Shown here: piece by piece, positions 1 through 10,893 of the stretch | How the letters are laid out: each line of letters begins with the position of its first letter | Numbering within the stretch: position 1 is the stretch's first letter | Assembly: GCF_008801925.2 (NCBI RefSeq) | Contig: NZ_CP062803.1 | Coordinates: 992,001 to 1,056,000, forward strand | DNA length: 64,000 nt | DNA from: Cupriavidus basilensis | Lineage (GTDB): Bacteria > Pseudomonadota > Gammaproteobacteria > Burkholderiales > Burkholderiaceae | Reading direction: 5' to 3' | Position numbers and translations under genes: made by a program | Notes under the pieces: model-generated | Seen by the model: the letters and a program-made list of their open reading frames with translations, nothing else | What the model was told of the DNA's origin: nothing | Database searches by the model: none

Positions 1-90
1 AGGCTCGCCGCTGGATGGGTCGAATACCTTGATGCGCAAGCCGGAGTCCGGCGCGATCAGGCGGTTGGCAACGAAGTGCTGGGCGTGCAT
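1..90 (-). CDS. Partial CDS (N-terminus only), aldehyde dehydrogenase-like
   Basis: Thirty codons read leftward from an ATG at 90 and run off the window edge. The peptide contains FVANRLIAPDSG and VFDPSSGEP, which fits the start of NAD(P)-dependent aldehyde dehydrogenases, where a short strand (xGxW-ApxSG) precedes the conserved 'DPxTGE' turn. The family call rests on these few residues only. The gene is divergent from ppa, with about 190 bp between the two starts. Another semialdehyde or aldehyde dehydrogenase subtype is equally possible. Confidence 0.45.
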   Translation of the reverse strand, partial: MHAQHFVANRLIAPDSGLRIKVFDPSSGEP

Positions 91-234
91 TGGATGGCTC
101 CGGCTGGATGCGACTGCCAGGTTTTGGCTGGCAGTGCGCCTGTCGATGCGGCTTGCGGACAATCCGCCATTATCACTCACGGCGCGAGACGCGCAAGGCA
201 CGCGCGCGTCAGGCCTGGGTCAGCTTCGAAACGC

Positions 235-240
235 TATAAT
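235..240 (+). promoter_or_regulatory. -10 hexamer of the ppa promoter
   Basis: A perfect TATAAT lies 38 bp before the ppa start codon. No convincing -35 hexamer is seen 16-18 bp upstream, so only the -10 is called. The ppa ribosome binding site GGAGAG is at 268-273. Confidence 0.5.
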
Positions 241-278
241 GCCCGCCATCCTCAAACACAGGCATCTGGAGAGCAAGC

Positions 279-806
279 ATGAGCTTCAACCTCGTTTCCC
301 CCGGCAAGGACATCCCGAACGATTTCAACGTCATCATCGAAATCTCCGCCCAGAGCGACCCGGTGAAGTACGAAGCCGACAAGGAAACCGGCCTGCTCTT
401 CGTCGACCGTTTCATCGGCACCGGCATGCGCTACCCGGCCAACTACGGCTTCATTCCCCAGACCCTGTCGGGCGACGGCGACCCCGTCGACGTGCTGGTG
501 CTCTCGCCGTTCCCGATCCTGGCCGGTGCAGTGGTGCGCTGCCGCGCGCTGGGCATGCTCAAGATGACCGACGAGTCGGGCGTGGATGCCAAGCTGGTCG
601 CCGTGCCGCTGGACAAGCTGTCGCCCGCCACCGCCTTCATGAAGGGCTTGTCGGACGTGCCGCAGAACCTGCTGGACCAGATCAAGCACTTCTTTGAGAA
701 CTACAAGGCACTCGAAGCGGGCAAGTGGGTCAAGGTGGAAGGCTGGGCCGGCATTGAAGAAGCCCACAAGGAAATCACCGACGGCGTGGCGAACTACACC
801 AAGTAA
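279..806 (+). CDS. ppa: Inorganic pyrophosphatase
   Basis: This is a cytosolic family I pyrophosphatase that hydrolyses PPi to two phosphates using Mg2+ and so pulls biosynthetic reactions forward. The 175-residue product matches the usual bacterial hexameric enzyme length. The signature [11 protein letters not shown] places metal-binding aspartates at D66, D68 and D71, one residue offset from the E. coli numbering. The ATG at 279 is preceded by GGAGAG at 268-273. The gene stands alone, with a TATAAT element upstream and a strong terminator downstream, so it is probably monocistronic. Nothing looks unusual. Confidence 0.97.
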   Translation: MSFNLVSPGKDIPNDFNVIIEISAQSDPVKYEADKETGLLFVDRFIGTGMRYPANYGFIPQTLSGDGDPVDVLVLSPFPILAGAVVRCRALGMLKMTDESGVDAKLVAVPLDKLSPATAFMKGLSDVPQNLLDQIKHFFENYKALEAGKWVKVEGWAGIEEAHKEITDGVANYTK

Positions 807-863
807 GCAGCGGCATCCACGGTCAGTCGTGCCAGATTCCGGGGCGTGGCTGAACCGATGCTG

Positions 864-890
864 AAAAACCCCGCTGCGGCGGGGTTTTTT
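864..890 (+). terminator. Rho-independent terminator after ppa
   Basis: The hairpin pairs AAAACCCCGC with GCGGGGTTTT around a very short loop and is followed by a T run ending at 890. It lies 58 bp after the ppa stop and before the cytochrome b561 gene. Confidence 0.85.
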
Positions 891-985
891 GTTGCGCCAG
901 GCTTGATGGAAACCAAAGACGCCATAAAGCCGGTGGGTTAAGCTTCAATCACAGAACAACCCGGCAGGCAAACTGCCAATTCCCC

Positions 986-1540
986 ATGTCCGCTACCTTT
1001 TCGACGCCGTCCAGCCTGGCACGGTATTCCGGCCCGGCGGTGTTCTTCCACTGGGCAGTGTTCCTGCTGATCGCCACCGCGTACGCCGCGATCGAGCTCA
1101 AGGGCTTTCTGCCCAAGGGCAGCGCTTCCCGGGCGTTGTCGATGTCGGTGCACACATGGGCTGGCGCGCTGGTGCTCGTCCTGGCAGTGCCGCGTCTGCT
1201 GTGGCGCCTGGTGCGCGGCGCGCCGGCACCCGAGCCTGGTCCGCGCTGGATGCAGCTGCTCGGCAGCGCCATGCACCTTGTGCTCTATCTGTTCATCTTC
1301 GTGCAGCCCGTGCTGGGCCTGCTGGCCCTCAACGCCGGCGGCCACCTGCTGACGGTGCCAGGCCTTGGCATCGAGCTGCCCGCGCTGGTGGCGCAAAGCA
1401 AGGACCTGAAAGAGATCCTCGAGGATGTCCACGGCACACTGGGCACCGCCTTCTACACGGTGATCGGGCTGCACGCCATCGCGGCGCTGTTCCACCACTA
1501 CATGCTGGGCGACAACACGCTGCGGCGCATGTGGCGCTAG
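986..1540 (+). CDS. Cytochrome b561 family protein
   Basis: This is a 184-residue inner-membrane dihaem cytochrome b of the CybB/YodB type, which passes electrons between quinols and other carriers and is often linked to superoxide or ubiquinol oxidation. Four hydrophobic segments are visible, at about residues 17-37, 55-73, 93-117 and 145-168. Histidines suited to ligate haem sit at H22 and H56 and at H97, H149, H163, H170 and H171, in or at the ends of these helices. The length is normal for the family. It has no co-directional partner, so its electron donor cannot be inferred from context. Confidence 0.85.
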   Translation: MSATFSTPSSLARYSGPAVFFHWAVFLLIATAYAAIELKGFLPKGSASRALSMSVHTWAGALVLVLAVPRLLWRLVRGAPAPEPGPRWMQLLGSAMHLVLYLFIFVQPVLGLLALNAGGHLLTVPGLGIELPALVAQSKDLKEILEDVHGTLGTAFYTVIGLHAIAALFHHYMLGDNTLRRMWR

Positions 1541-1561
1541 ACACGCGCCGGGCAAGCCGCC

Positions 1562-2839
1562 CTAGCTGCGTGCGAACGGCGTGCGGTCGTTGAGCTCGTC
1601 CAGGTAGGCATCGATGCCCTGGCGCTCGCGCACCAGGAAACGCTCCACGGCATCGGCAAAGGCCGGGTGCGCCAGCCAGTGCGCGGAGCGGGTCGCCACT
1701 GGCAGAAAGCCCCGCGCCATCTTGTGCTCGCCCTGGGCGCCGCCTTCGAAGGTGCGGATGCCCTGGGCTATGCAAAACTCCAGCGGCTGGTAGTAAGCCG
1801 TCTCGAAATGCAGGCAGGGGTGGTGCTCGAGCGCGCCCCAGTAGCGCCCGAACAGGGTGCTGCGCGCCGGGTCGCCGTCATAGACCACCAGGGACGCGGC
1901 AATCGGCTGGCCGGCACGCTCGGCGACCACCAGCAGCAGGTTCTCCGGCATGGCGGCGCCGATGCGCTGGAAGAAATCCAGGTTCAGGTAGGGCGTGGAA
2001 TGATGCTCGCGGTACGTTTGCCGGTAGCAGCGGTTGAAAAAGCGCCAGTGCGCCTCGTCGATCTCGGGCCCGCGCAACTGGCGGAAGGTGATGCCGGCGT
2101 CGGCCACGCGGCGGCGTTCGGCGCGGATATTCTTGCGTTTCTTTTGCGAGAGCGTGGCCAGGAACGCTTCGAAGCTCTCGTAGCCCGGGTTGGTCCAGTG
2201 GAACTGCACGCCGTGGCGCATCAGCATGCCGGCGTCTTCCATCAGCGTGGCCTCGTGCTCGTCGGGAAACAGCACGTGCAGGGAGGACAGCTGGCTTTGT
2301 TCCGCCACCGCCAGCGCACATTGCAGCAGGCAGCGGCGCGCGTCTTCGTCCTCGGCCAGCAGCCGCGCGCCTTGCACGGGCGTGAAGGGAATCGCGGACA
2401 GCAGCTTGGGGTAGTAGGGCAGGCGATGCTGCGCGTAGGCGTCGGCCCAGGCCCAGTCGAACACGTATTCCCCATAAGAGTGCGACTTCGCGTACAGCGG
2501 CATGGCCGCCGCCAGGCGCTCGCCCCCCTCGGCGCGCGGCGCCCATAGCGTCAGGTAGCGCGGGCTCCAGCCGGTCTCGTCGCAGGCGCTGCCGCTGGCA
2601 TGCATGGCGTGCAGGAAGGCGTGGCGCAGGAACGGCGTGGCCCCGGGCTGGGCCGCCACCAGGGTGTCCCACTCGGCCTCGGGCAGCTCGGACAGATCGA
2701 AAACGATCTGCGTGCGATAATTCTCCATCCGCTCGTGTTCCTGCTGGGCTTGTGCCGCGGCCGCCCCCGGGGTGGCCGCGTCAGGCTGGCCGGAGCCGGG
2801 CTTGAAAGATTCAGACTGCATTGCGCTAGATTTGCTCAT
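1562..2839 (-). CDS. Predicted N-acyltransferase, DUF482/COG3146 (GNAT fold)
   Basis: The roughly 425-residue protein resembles the DUF482 (COG3146) family of GNAT-fold, FemAB-like putative acyltransferases whose substrate is unknown. Supporting features are the central KKRKNIRAERRRV stretch and the later segments GRYWG, FETAYYQ and FEGGAQGEHK, which are typical of this family. The start is uncertain. ATG codons lie at 2878, 2842, 2839 and 2728, and the recognisable domain begins only at the last of these. I chose 2839 because AGGG lies at a reasonable distance upstream and the first codons are AT-rich. The segment between 2839 and 2728 is low-complexity (Q, A, P) and may be a linker. A tandem decamer repeat lies just upstream. 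Confidence 0.8.
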   Translation of the reverse strand: MSKSSAMQSESFKPGSGQPDAATPGAAAAQAQQEHERMENYRTQIVFDLSELPEAEWDTLVAAQPGATPFLRHAFLHAMHASGSACDETGWSPRYLTLWAPRAEGGERLAAAMPLYAKSHSYGEYVFDWAWADAYAQHRLPYYPKLLSAIPFTPVQGARLLAEDEDARRCLLQCALAVAEQSQLSSLHVLFPDEHEATLMEDAGMLMRHGVQFHWTNPGYESFEAFLATLSQKKRKNIRAERRRVADAGITFRQLRGPEIDEAHWRFFNRCYRQTYREHHSTPYLNLDFFQRIGAAMPENLLLVVAERAGQPIAASLVVYDGDPARSTLFGRYWGALEHHPCLHFETAYYQPLEFCIAQGIRTFEGGAQGEHKMARGFLPVATRSAHWLAHPAFADAVERFLVRERQGIDAYLDELNDRTPFARS

Positions 2840-2880
2840 CATCGGCGCTGCCTTAGGGCGGCGCCCTTGTTCCGGCATGG

Positions 2881-2920
2881 CTGCTTATCGCTGCTTATGG
2901 CTGCTTATCGCGGCTTATGG
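2881..2920. repeat. Four tandem imperfect decamers
   Basis: Four adjacent 10-bp units read CTGCTTATCG, CTGCTTATGG, CTGCTTATCG and CGGCTTATGG. They sit immediately upstream of the acyltransferase gene on its promoter side, so copy number could affect expression. This is a sequence observation only. Confidence 0.7.
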
Positions 2921-3051
2921 CTGATCACGCCGCGCCCGCGCAGATGCGGGCGCAGCGACGGTTGAGTCTACCGGAAATGGCGCGGTGCGGCAGGGCACAT
3001 CCTGTTGCCGGCTGGCAGGCTAAAATCTCTCACTAACCAACGACTATATAA

Positions 3052-3399
<348 letters not shown>

Positions 3400-3497
3400 G
3401 CATTCGGGCGCGCAAGTCTTTTCAGCGTTCAAGCATCGGCGGACAATCCTGGCGATCCCACGGGAGGGGGCGCCTGGATTGCCGCCGTTGTCGTCGC

Positions 3498-4139
3498 CTA
3501 GCTCGGCAACTTCCAGCCGAAGCGCACGCACAGCAGGCGCGCCGCCGTGATGGTGATGGCGCCCGCCAGCAAGGCCAGTTCCTGCTCGGCCTGCAGCCAG
3601 GTCAGGCCAACATAGACACAGCAGCCGACGAAGGCACAGGTGGCATAGGGCGAGCGGTCACGCAGGATCATCGGCACCTCGTTGCACAACACGTCGCGTA
3701 CCACGCCACCGAACACCGAAGAGATGATGCCCATCATGACCGCTACGGTCGGGGTCATCTGCGCCACCAGCGCGAGCGATGTGCCGGTGACCGAAAACAG
3801 CCCCAGGCCGATCGCATCGGCCGTGATCATGGTGCGCTCGGACGCCACCCGGCTGACCACCCGCAGCACGAACGACGCGCCGAGCGACATCACGAAGATC
3901 AGAATCACATAGCCTTCGTGGTCGACCCAGTAGAAGGGGCGGCGGTCCAGCAACACGTCGCGCACCGTGCCGCCGCCGAAAGCGGTGGCGAACGCCACCA
4001 CGAAAGTGCCCACGGCATCGAAGCGCTGCTTGCGCGCATCGACCACGCCGGAGACGGCAAAGGCGAGCACGCCCACCACTTCCATGACATGCAGGATCAG
4101 GGGCAACCGCCCCATCAGGAGATCGAGCGGCAGATGCAT
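3498..4139 (-). CDS. Trimeric intracellular cation channel (TRIC) family, UPF0126
   Basis: The 213-residue inner-membrane protein has two homologous halves of about three helices each, carrying GGGTVRDVLL near residue 55 and GGVVRDVLC near residue 145. These are the pseudo-symmetric glycine-rich motifs of the YadS/UPF0126 family. Archaeal and bacterial TRIC homologues form K+-permeable trimers, and glycine transport has been proposed for some. Which applies here is unknown. The gene follows the Smr gene by 13 bp on the same strand and is likely co-transcribed with it, with no obvious functional link. Confidence 0.88.
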   Translation of the reverse strand: MHLPLDLLMGRLPLILHVMEVVGVLAFAVSGVVDARKQRFDAVGTFVVAFATAFGGGTVRDVLLDRRPFYWVDHEGYVILIFVMSLGASFVLRVVSRVASERTMITADAIGLGLFSVTGTSLALVAQMTPTVAVMMGIISSVFGGVVRDVLCNEVPMILRDRSPYATCAFVGCCVYVGLTWLQAEQELALLAGAITITAARLLCVRFGWKLPS

Positions 4140-4152
4140 CGTGCGCGCTGTC

Positions 4153-4848
4153 TCAGGCGTGCGGCTGGCGCAGCAGCACCATCAGCGCGCCGGCGCCACC
4201 CTCGGCGCCGCGTGCCTGCACGAAGGCCAGCACTTCTTCCTTCTGTACCAGCCAACTGCGCACCTTGCCCTTGAGCACGGGCGTCTTGTCCGGCGAGCCA
4301 TTGCCCTTGCCGTGGATCACGCGCACGCAGCGCACGCCACGCTTGACCGAGCGCCGCACGAACTCGGCCAGTGCCTCGCGCGCTTCTTCGCTGCGCAGGC
4401 CGTGCAGGTCGATCTTGTCCTGGGGCACCCATTCGCCGCGGCGCAGCTTCTTGACCACGTCCATGCCGATGCCGGGGCGGCGGAACGACAGGGTTTCGTC
4501 GGTATCGAGCAGGTTCTCGACGTCGAACTCGTCGGAAAGCGACGCGGCCAGCACGGCTTTGTCGTCCAGCTGGGTTTGTACCGGCACGGGTGCCGGATGG
4601 CGGGGCGCGGGAGTGACGCGGTTGCGGTCGCGCAGGGTGTTGACGTTGCCTACGCTGCTGCGGAATACGTCGGCTTCTTCGCGGGCGCGCTGCGCGGCTT
4701 CGTCCGCCGCGCGGCGCTCGGCTTCGCGCCGCTCGGTGTCGGCCTTGAGGGAGTCGCGCAAGCCGGCCAGGTCGGTCAGGCCGAAACGCTTGGGCGGGCT
4801 GGCGGCGGGGTTGGCGGGTTTGGTGGGCTTTCTGGCGCCGTGCGTCAT
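4153..4848 (-). CDS. Smr domain protein (MutS2 C-terminal-like)
   Basis: This 231-residue soluble protein has a C-terminal Smr domain, found alone in YdaL/SmrA/SmrB-type proteins that cleave RNA or branched DNA. The domain starts around residue 140 with DLHGLRSEEA and contains the catalytic-loop motif VRVIHGKGNGS. The N-terminal 60 residues are charged and alanine/arginine/glutamate-rich (RREAERRAADEAA), a likely helix. E. coli SmrB acts on collided ribosomes, but a specific role cannot be assigned from this sequence. It is the first gene of a two-gene unit with the TRIC gene. Confidence 0.88.
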   Translation of the reverse strand: MTHGARKPTKPANPAASPPKRFGLTDLAGLRDSLKADTERREAERRAADEAAQRAREEADVFRSSVGNVNTLRDRNRVTPAPRHPAPVPVQTQLDDKAVLAASLSDEFDVENLLDTDETLSFRRPGIGMDVVKKLRRGEWVPQDKIDLHGLRSEEAREALAEFVRRSVKRGVRCVRVIHGKGNGSPDKTPVLKGKVRSWLVQKEEVLAFVQARGAEGGAGALMVLLRQPHA

Positions 4849-4923
4849 GGCGAGTCTCCGGGGTGCTCGGCGTGATTATAGGGTGGCAGGGCGGGACGGC
4901 ATCACCGGCTTGAAAAAGACAAA

Positions 4924-4941
4924 GGCCGGGCAAGCCCGGCC
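4924..4941 (-). terminator. Rho-independent terminator of trxB
   Basis: The perfect 8-bp stem GGCCGGGC/GCCCGGCC with an AA loop lies 22 bp past the trxB stop. On the minus strand it is followed by TTTGTCTTTTT. Confidence 0.8.
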
Positions 4942-4963
4942 TGAGCCTTCCGTCTTTGTCTCT

Positions 4964-5920
<957 letters not shown>

Positions 5921-6081
5921 CTATGGCTGGTGCGCCTTGATGCGCACTAGCGTGAATCGAAACCAGCATTATAAGTGGACCGGCGTTTGCTCACTGTTGC
6001 AAATTCCAATGGGAGCGATAGCCCTGGCCAAGGTTAAAATGGCCGGCACCACCCTCTTCAGTTGGCAACCCAGATCCAGGC

Positions 6082-8406
6082 ATGGCCCGAGCTACTACCA
6101 CAACACGTACCGATCCTTCCGCGCTGCCCTCGCGCATCGGCAAGCTGCTGGGCGAAGTGCGCTGGTTCCTGTTGCTGGCGGTCACATTGGCCTTCGTCTG
6201 CATCCTGGCCAGCTACAGCAAGGCTGACCCTGGCTGGTCGCACGCCAACCAGGTGGCCGACATCCACAACCTCGGCGGCCGCGTGGGCGCCTGGATGGCC
6301 GATGTGCTGTTCTTTATCTTCGGCTTCTCCGCCTACTGGTGGGCCGTGTTGCTGGTGCGCCGCTGCTGGCGCGGCTGGCGTGCGCTGACCGCCGAGCTGC
6401 CCGAGCGCAACGGCGAGGCCCGGCAGGGCCTGGTGGTGAGCTGGATCGGCTTTGGCCTGACGCTGACCGCCAGCATGGGCCTGGAGGCCATCCGCATGTA
6501 TCCGCTGCGGGCTGCGCTGCCGCGCGCCCCGGGTGGCGTGCTGGGCGACCTGCTCGGTGGCTGGATGCAGATGGCGCTGGGCTTCACCGGCGCCACGCTG
6601 CTGCTCTTGCTGACGCTGGCCATCGGCTTGTCGCTGTTCTTCCATTTCTCGTGGCTGTCGGTGGCCGAGCACGTGGGCGGCTTCGTCGAGACGCTTTTCC
6701 TCGGCTTCAAGGCGCGCCGCGAAAGCAAGCAGGACCGCATCATCGGCGAGGCGGCCAAGGTCGTGCGCACCGAAACCGTGGAAGTGCAGCGGGTCAAGAT
6801 CGAGGAGGCCGCGCCGGTGCAGATCGTGCGGCCCCAGGCGGTGCCCAAGCACGAACGCGTGGAGCGCGAGAAGCAGCAGCCGCTGTTCGCCGATATCCAG
6901 GACTCCGACCTGCCGCCGCTGGCGCTGCTGGACCCCATCCCCACGCACCAGGAAACCGTCAGCGCCGAAACGCTGGAATTCACCTCGCGCCTGATCGAGA
7001 AGAAGCTCAAGGATTTCGGTGTCGAGGTCAAGGTGGTGGCGGCCTATCCGGGCCCGGTCATCACCCGCTACGAAATCGAGCCGGCCACCGGCGTCAAGGG
7101 CAGCCAGGTGGTCAACCTGGCGCGCGACCTGGCGCGTTCGCTGTCGCTGGTTTCCATCCGGGTGGTGGAAACCATCCCCGGCAAGATCTACATGGGGCTG
7201 GAGCTGCCCAACCCCAAGCGCCAGACGGTGCGGCTGTCCGAGATCCTCGGCTCGCAGGTCTACAACGAGAGCGCGTCCAACCTCACGATGGCGCTGGGCA
7301 AGGACATCGCCGGCAAGCCCATGGTTGCCGATCTGGCCAAGATGCCGCACTGCATGGTGGCGGGCACCACCGGCTCCGGCAAGTCGGTCGGCATCAACGC
7401 CATGATCCTGTCGCTGCTCTACAAGGCCAAGGCCGAGCAGGTGCGGCTGATCCTGATCGACCCCAAGATGCTGGAGATGAGCGTCTACGAAGGTATCCCG
7501 CATCTGCTGTGCCCGGTGGTGACCGACATGCGCCAGGCCGGCAACGCCCTGAACTGGGCGGTCGGCGAGATGGAGCGGCGCTACAAGCTGATGAGCAAGC
7601 TGGGCGTGCGCAACCTGGCCGGCTACAACAAGAAGATCGACGAAGCCGCCTCGCGCGAGGAGAAGCTTCCCAACCCGTTCAGCCTGACCCCGGACGCACC
7701 CGAGCCGCTTGAGAAGCTGCCGATGATCGTGATCGTGATCGACGAGCTGGCCGACCTGATGATGGTGGTGGGCAAGAAGGTGGAAGAGCTGATCGCGCGC
7801 ATCGCGCAGAAGGCCCGCGCCGCCGGCATCCACCTGGTGCTGGCCACGCAGCGTCCGTCAGTCGATGTGATCACCGGCCTGATCAAGGCTAACGTGCCGA
7901 CCCGCATCGCCTTCCAGGTCAGCAGCAAGATCGATTCGCGCACCATTCTTGATCAGCAGGGCGCGGAAGCGTTGCTCGGCATGGGCGACATGCTCTACCT
8001 GGCGCCGGGCACCGGTGTGCCGATCCGCGTCCACGGCGCCTTTGTCTCCGACGATGAAGTGCACCGCGTGGTCGAAAAGCTCAAGGAAGGCGGCGAAACC
8101 AACTACATCGAGGGCATCCTCGAAGGCGGCGTGGCCGAGGGCGACCTGGGCGGCGATGGCATGGGCGGTGGCGCGGGCATTGGCGGCGGCGGCGAGGCCG
8201 ATCCGCTCTACGACCAGGCTGTCGACGTGGTGCTGAAGAACCGCCGCGCCTCGATTTCCCTGGTGCAGCGCCACCTGCGCATCGGCTACAACCGTGCCGC
8301 GCGGCTGCTGGAGGACATGGAAAAGGCTGGCCTGGTCTCCGCCATGTCGGGCAACGGGAATCGGGACATCCTGGCCCCGGCAGGCACCGCCCGCGAGGAA
8401 GAATAA
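6082..8406 (+). CDS. ftsK: DNA translocase FtsK
   Basis: This septum-anchored hexameric DNA pump clears the chromosome terminus and activates XerCD recombination at dif. The 774-residue protein is the short-linker form. Four N-terminal membrane segments lie within residues 20-205, followed by a charged linker to about 290. The motor domain carries Walker A GTTGSGKS at 428-435 and Walker [13 protein letters not shown] near 550. A glycine-rich hinge ([12 protein letters not shown]) precedes the C-terminal winged-helix gamma domain ([12 protein letters not shown] to the end), which reads KOPS sequences. The ATG at 6082 is kept because the membrane segment follows directly. Confidence 0.97.
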   Translation: MARATTTTRTDPSALPSRIGKLLGEVRWFLLLAVTLAFVCILASYSKADPGWSHANQVADIHNLGGRVGAWMADVLFFIFGFSAYWWAVLLVRRCWRGWRALTAELPERNGEARQGLVVSWIGFGLTLTASMGLEAIRMYPLRAALPRAPGGVLGDLLGGWMQMALGFTGATLLLLLTLAIGLSLFFHFSWLSVAEHVGGFVETLFLGFKARRESKQDRIIGEAAKVVRTETVEVQRVKIEEAAPVQIVRPQAVPKHERVEREKQQPLFADIQDSDLPPLALLDPIPTHQETVSAETLEFTSRLIEKKLKDFGVEVKVVAAYPGPVITRYEIEPATGVKGSQVVNLARDLARSLSLVSIRVVETIPGKIYMGLELPNPKRQTVRLSEILGSQVYNESASNLTMALGKDIAGKPMVADLAKMPHCMVAGTTGSGKSVGINAMILSLLYKAKAEQVRLILIDPKMLEMSVYEGIPHLLCPVVTDMRQAGNALNWAVGEMERRYKLMSKLGVRNLAGYNKKIDEAASREEKLPNPFSLTPDAPEPLEKLPMIVIVIDELADLMMVVGKKVEELIARIAQKARAAGIHLVLATQRPSVDVITGLIKANVPTRIAFQVSSKIDSRTILDQQGAEALLGMGDMLYLAPGTGVPIRVHGAFVSDDEVHRVVEKLKEGGETNYIEGILEGGVAEGDLGGDGMGGGAGIGGGGEADPLYDQAVDVVLKNRRASISLVQRHLRIGYNRAARLLEDMEKAGLVSAMSGNGNRDILAPAGTAREEE

Positions 8407-8539
8407 GCCGCCGCGCGTAACATGCTGTTACGTGCGAAGCACATCGTTGCGAAATCCGGCGCCCACGCGCCGCTCTAACCGGACAGGCAGTGCAACCGCC
8501 CCGGCGGTGCGTACCCTCCAACCCAGCAAGGACAACACC

Positions 8540-9178
8540 ATGCGAATCCGCATTCTCGCGTCGGCATGCGCCGCGGCGGCCATGCTGTCGCTGACAGCGA
8601 CGGCGGCCATGGCGGCCGGCACCGACCAGCTCCAGGCCTTCGTGGCGGGCGTGAAGAGCGCCAAGGGCGAATTTACCCAGCGCCAGGTCAAGGGGCAGGG
8701 CGACAGCCTCAAGGTGGCAGGCACCTCCAGCGGCACCTTCGCTTTTTCGCGCCCGGGCAAGTTCACCTGGCGCTACGTCAAGCCGTACGACCAGTTACTG
8801 CAGGCCGACGGCCAGACGCTCTACATCTACGACAAGGACCTCAACCAGGTCACCGAGCGCAAGCTCGATGGCGCCCTGGGGTCCAGCCCCGCCGCGATCC
8901 TGTTTGGCAGCAATGACCTGGAAAAGAACTTTGTCGTGAAGAACGGCCCCACGCGCGACGGCGTGGAGTGGCTTGAACTCACGCCCAGAGCCAAGGACAC
9001 ACAGTTCGAGCGCATCGGCATCGGCTTCAAGAGCGGCAACCTGGAAGCGATGGAGCTGCGCGATGCCTTTGGCAACACGACGCTCCTGACCTTCAGCGCG
9101 ATGCAGAAGAACCCCGTGCTGCCGGCCGACACCTTCCGGTTTGCGGTGCCCAAGGGCGCCGACGTGCTCAAGCAATGA
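8540..9178 (+). CDS. lolA: Outer-membrane lipoprotein carrier protein
   Basis: LolA is the periplasmic chaperone that takes lipoproteins from LolCDE to LolB. The 212-residue product has a signal peptide ending at about AMA-AGTDQ. It also has the family segments [21 protein letters not shown] and [13 protein letters not shown]. The reading frame extends further upstream, but the ATG at 8540, preceded by AAGGA at 8528-8532, is the one that gives a signal sequence. It lies 133 bp after ftsK, the usual ftsK-lolA-rarA order, except that here about 6.9 kb separates lolA from rarA. Confidence 0.95.
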   Translation: MRIRILASACAAAAMLSLTATAAMAAGTDQLQAFVAGVKSAKGEFTQRQVKGQGDSLKVAGTSSGTFAFSRPGKFTWRYVKPYDQLLQADGQTLYIYDKDLNQVTERKLDGALGSSPAAILFGSNDLEKNFVVKNGPTRDGVEWLELTPRAKDTQFERIGIGFKSGNLEAMELRDAFGNTTLLTFSAMQKNPVLPADTFRFAVPKGADVLKQ

Positions 9179-9606
9179 GGCGCGCCATGATCCCAGCATT
9201 CCTGACCCGTCCGGCCTGGCGCCGTTGCGGTGGCATTGCCGGCCTTGCCGCCGCTGCGTTGCTGGCCGCCTGCGCCAGCCCTGGCGCCAGCAAGCAGTTC
9301 GACGTGGATGCCTTCCTGCGTGCCTCCGATACGGCGCTGCCGGAAGTGCTTGCCAACCCGGATTTTCTCTCCGCCACGCAGGCCAGCGCCAACGATTGCG
9401 CCGCGCTGCTGCAGTCGGTCAACAGCGGCGTGCTGGAAGGGGTGCCGCCCACCGGCAGTGGACATGGGCCCGCCTGGCTGCTGCATCCGGCTGGCGCCCC
9501 GGCCAAGGTGTGGCTGGTGGTCAGCAAGACCGGCGGCGAGCGGACCTGCCATGGGCCGCTGCCTGCCGATGCCATGAAGGCATTGGTGGAACGCGCCAGC
9601 ACCTGA
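9175..9606 (+). CDS. Putative lipoprotein translationally coupled to lolA
   Basis: The 143-residue product begins at an ATGA overlap with the lolA stop codon, indicating coupled translation. Its N-terminus has arginines, a hydrophobic stretch and a lipobox LAAC with the lipidated cysteine at residue 33. If ATG 9187 were used, the lipobox would still be intact. The mature part has two further cysteines (in NDCAALL and RTCHG) that could form a disulfide. I recognise no domain. Position directly behind lolA is suggestive for a lipoprotein, but function is unknown. Confidence 0.75.
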   Translation: MRRAMIPAFLTRPAWRRCGGIAGLAAAALLAACASPGASKQFDVDAFLRASDTALPEVLANPDFLSATQASANDCAALLQSVNSGVLEGVPPTGSGHGPAWLLHPAGAPAKVWLVVSKTGGERTCHGPLPADAMKALVERAST

Positions 9607-9738
9607 ATGTGATTCATGGGTAACGCCGGGCGCAATCGAAGACCCGGCGGTATCTGTCATTCCGGTTCGCGCTTCTGCGTTTCAATCCGCACTTTTTTCT
9701 TCCCAGGCTTGCCGCGAGAAAAATGACAACGTTGTAAC

Positions 9739-9771
9739 TTGACCTCCAAAACGGGAATGATTATTGTTTCT
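9739..9771 (+). promoter_or_regulatory. Promoter with overlapping Fur-box-like sequence upstream of the ferric-iron binding protein gene
   Basis: TTGACC at 9739-9744 and TATTGT at 9762-9767 are spaced by 17 bp and make a reasonable sigma-70 promoter. The 19 bp at 9753-9771 match the classical Fur consensus (GATAATGATAATCATTATC) at 11 positions, including the run AATGAT, and overlap the -10. Given the iron-uptake gene downstream, Fur control is a sensible inference but the site is degenerate. Confidence 0.45.
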
Positions 9772-9849
9772 TGCTTGTCTTGTCCAGGATGCATGCATGG
9801 CATCGTCAGGACGGCATACAACAATCATCGAAGATCGAAGGGGAGAGTC

Positions 9850-10893
9850 ATGACCGTATTCCGCCGCTTGCTGCCACGCGCCACAGCGCTTGCCGCGCTC
9901 GCTGTTCTGGCACTGCCGCCCGCCGCGCACGCACAGGAAAAGGTGCTGAACCTTTACACCGCGCGCCACTACCAGACCGACGAAGCGCTCTACGCCAACT
10001 TCACCAAGCAGACCGGCATCAAGATCAACCGCATCGAAGGCCAGGAAGACCCGCTGCTGGAGCGCATCAAGAGCGAGGGTGCCAACAGCCCGGCCGATGT
10101 GTTCATCACCGTCGACATCGGCCGGCTGTGGCGGGCCCAGCAGGCGGGCGTGTTCGCGCCGCTCAAATCGAGCGTGCTGGAGTCGCGCATCCCCGCCAAC
10201 TACCGCGACCCGAACGGCGACTGGTTCGGTTTCTCGGCCCGGGCCCGCGTAATCGCCTATAACAAGGCTGCGGTCAAGCCCGGCGACATCAAGAACTACG
10301 AAGATCTCGCCGATCCCAAGTGGAAGGGCAAGCTGTGCATCCGCTCCAGCGGCCACGTGTACAACCTGTCGCTGATGTCCAGCCTGATCGCCCATGACGG
10401 CGAGGCCAAGACCGAGCAATGGACGCGCGGCGTGGTGGCCAACCTGGCCCGCGCGCCCAAGGGCGGCGACACCGACCAGCTCAAGGCCGTGGCAGCGGGA
10501 GAGTGCGATATCGCGGTGGCCAACACCTACTACATCGCCCGCATCCTCAAGTCGGCCAAGCCCGAGGACAAGGCCGTGGCGGACAAGCTCGGCGTGCTGT
10601 GGCCCAACCAGGCCAGCCAGGGTGTGCACATGAACATCTCCGGCGGCGGCATGCTCAAGCATGCGCCCAACAAGGCGTCCGCGCGCGCGTTCTTGGAGTA
10701 CCTGGCCAGCGATGACGCGCAGCGCTATTTTGCCGATGGCAACAATGAGTGGCCGGTGGTGGAAAGCGTGAAGATCAGCAATCCGGCGCTGGAAGCACTG
10801 GGCAGCTTCAAGGCGGACAAGATCAGCGTTGCCGAACTGGGCAAGCACCAGCCGCAAGCGCAAAAGCTGGCGGACAAGGCCGGCTACAAGTAA
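9850..10893 (+). CDS. Ferric-iron ABC transporter, periplasmic binding protein (FbpA/FutA type)
   Basis: This 347-residue protein captures Fe3+ in the periplasm and hands it to an FbpB-type permease. The signal peptide ends near AHA-QEKVLN. The mature start VLNLYTARHYQTDE and the later NTYYIAR carry the tyrosines that coordinate Fe3+ in the FbpA/FutA1 family. Length is typical. The start at 9850 has GGGAGAG directly upstream, and earlier in-frame codons have no signal sequence. The permease and ATPase genes lie downstream on opposite strands, so expression of the three parts must be coordinated by separate promoters. Confidence 0.9.
   Translation: MTVFRRLLPRATALAALAVLALPPAAHAQEKVLNLYTARHYQTDEALYANFTKQTGIKINRIEGQEDPLLERIKSEGANSPADVFITVDIGRLWRAQQAGVFAPLKSSVLESRIPANYRDPNGDWFGFSARARVIAYNKAAVKPGDIKNYEDLADPKWKGKLCIRSSGHVYNLSLMSSLIAHDGEAKTEQWTRGVVANLARAPKGGDTDQLKAVAAGECDIAVANTYYIARILKSAKPEDKAVADKLGVLWPNQASQGVHMNISGGGMLKHAPNKASARAFLEYLASDDAQRYFADGNNEWPVVESVKISNPALEALGSFKADKISVAELGKHQPQAQKLADKAGYK

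Noticed and set aside
6058..7833. A 591-codon minus-strand ORF opposite ftsK
   Set aside because: Histidine- and glutamine-rich antisense frame of ftsK; no motif.
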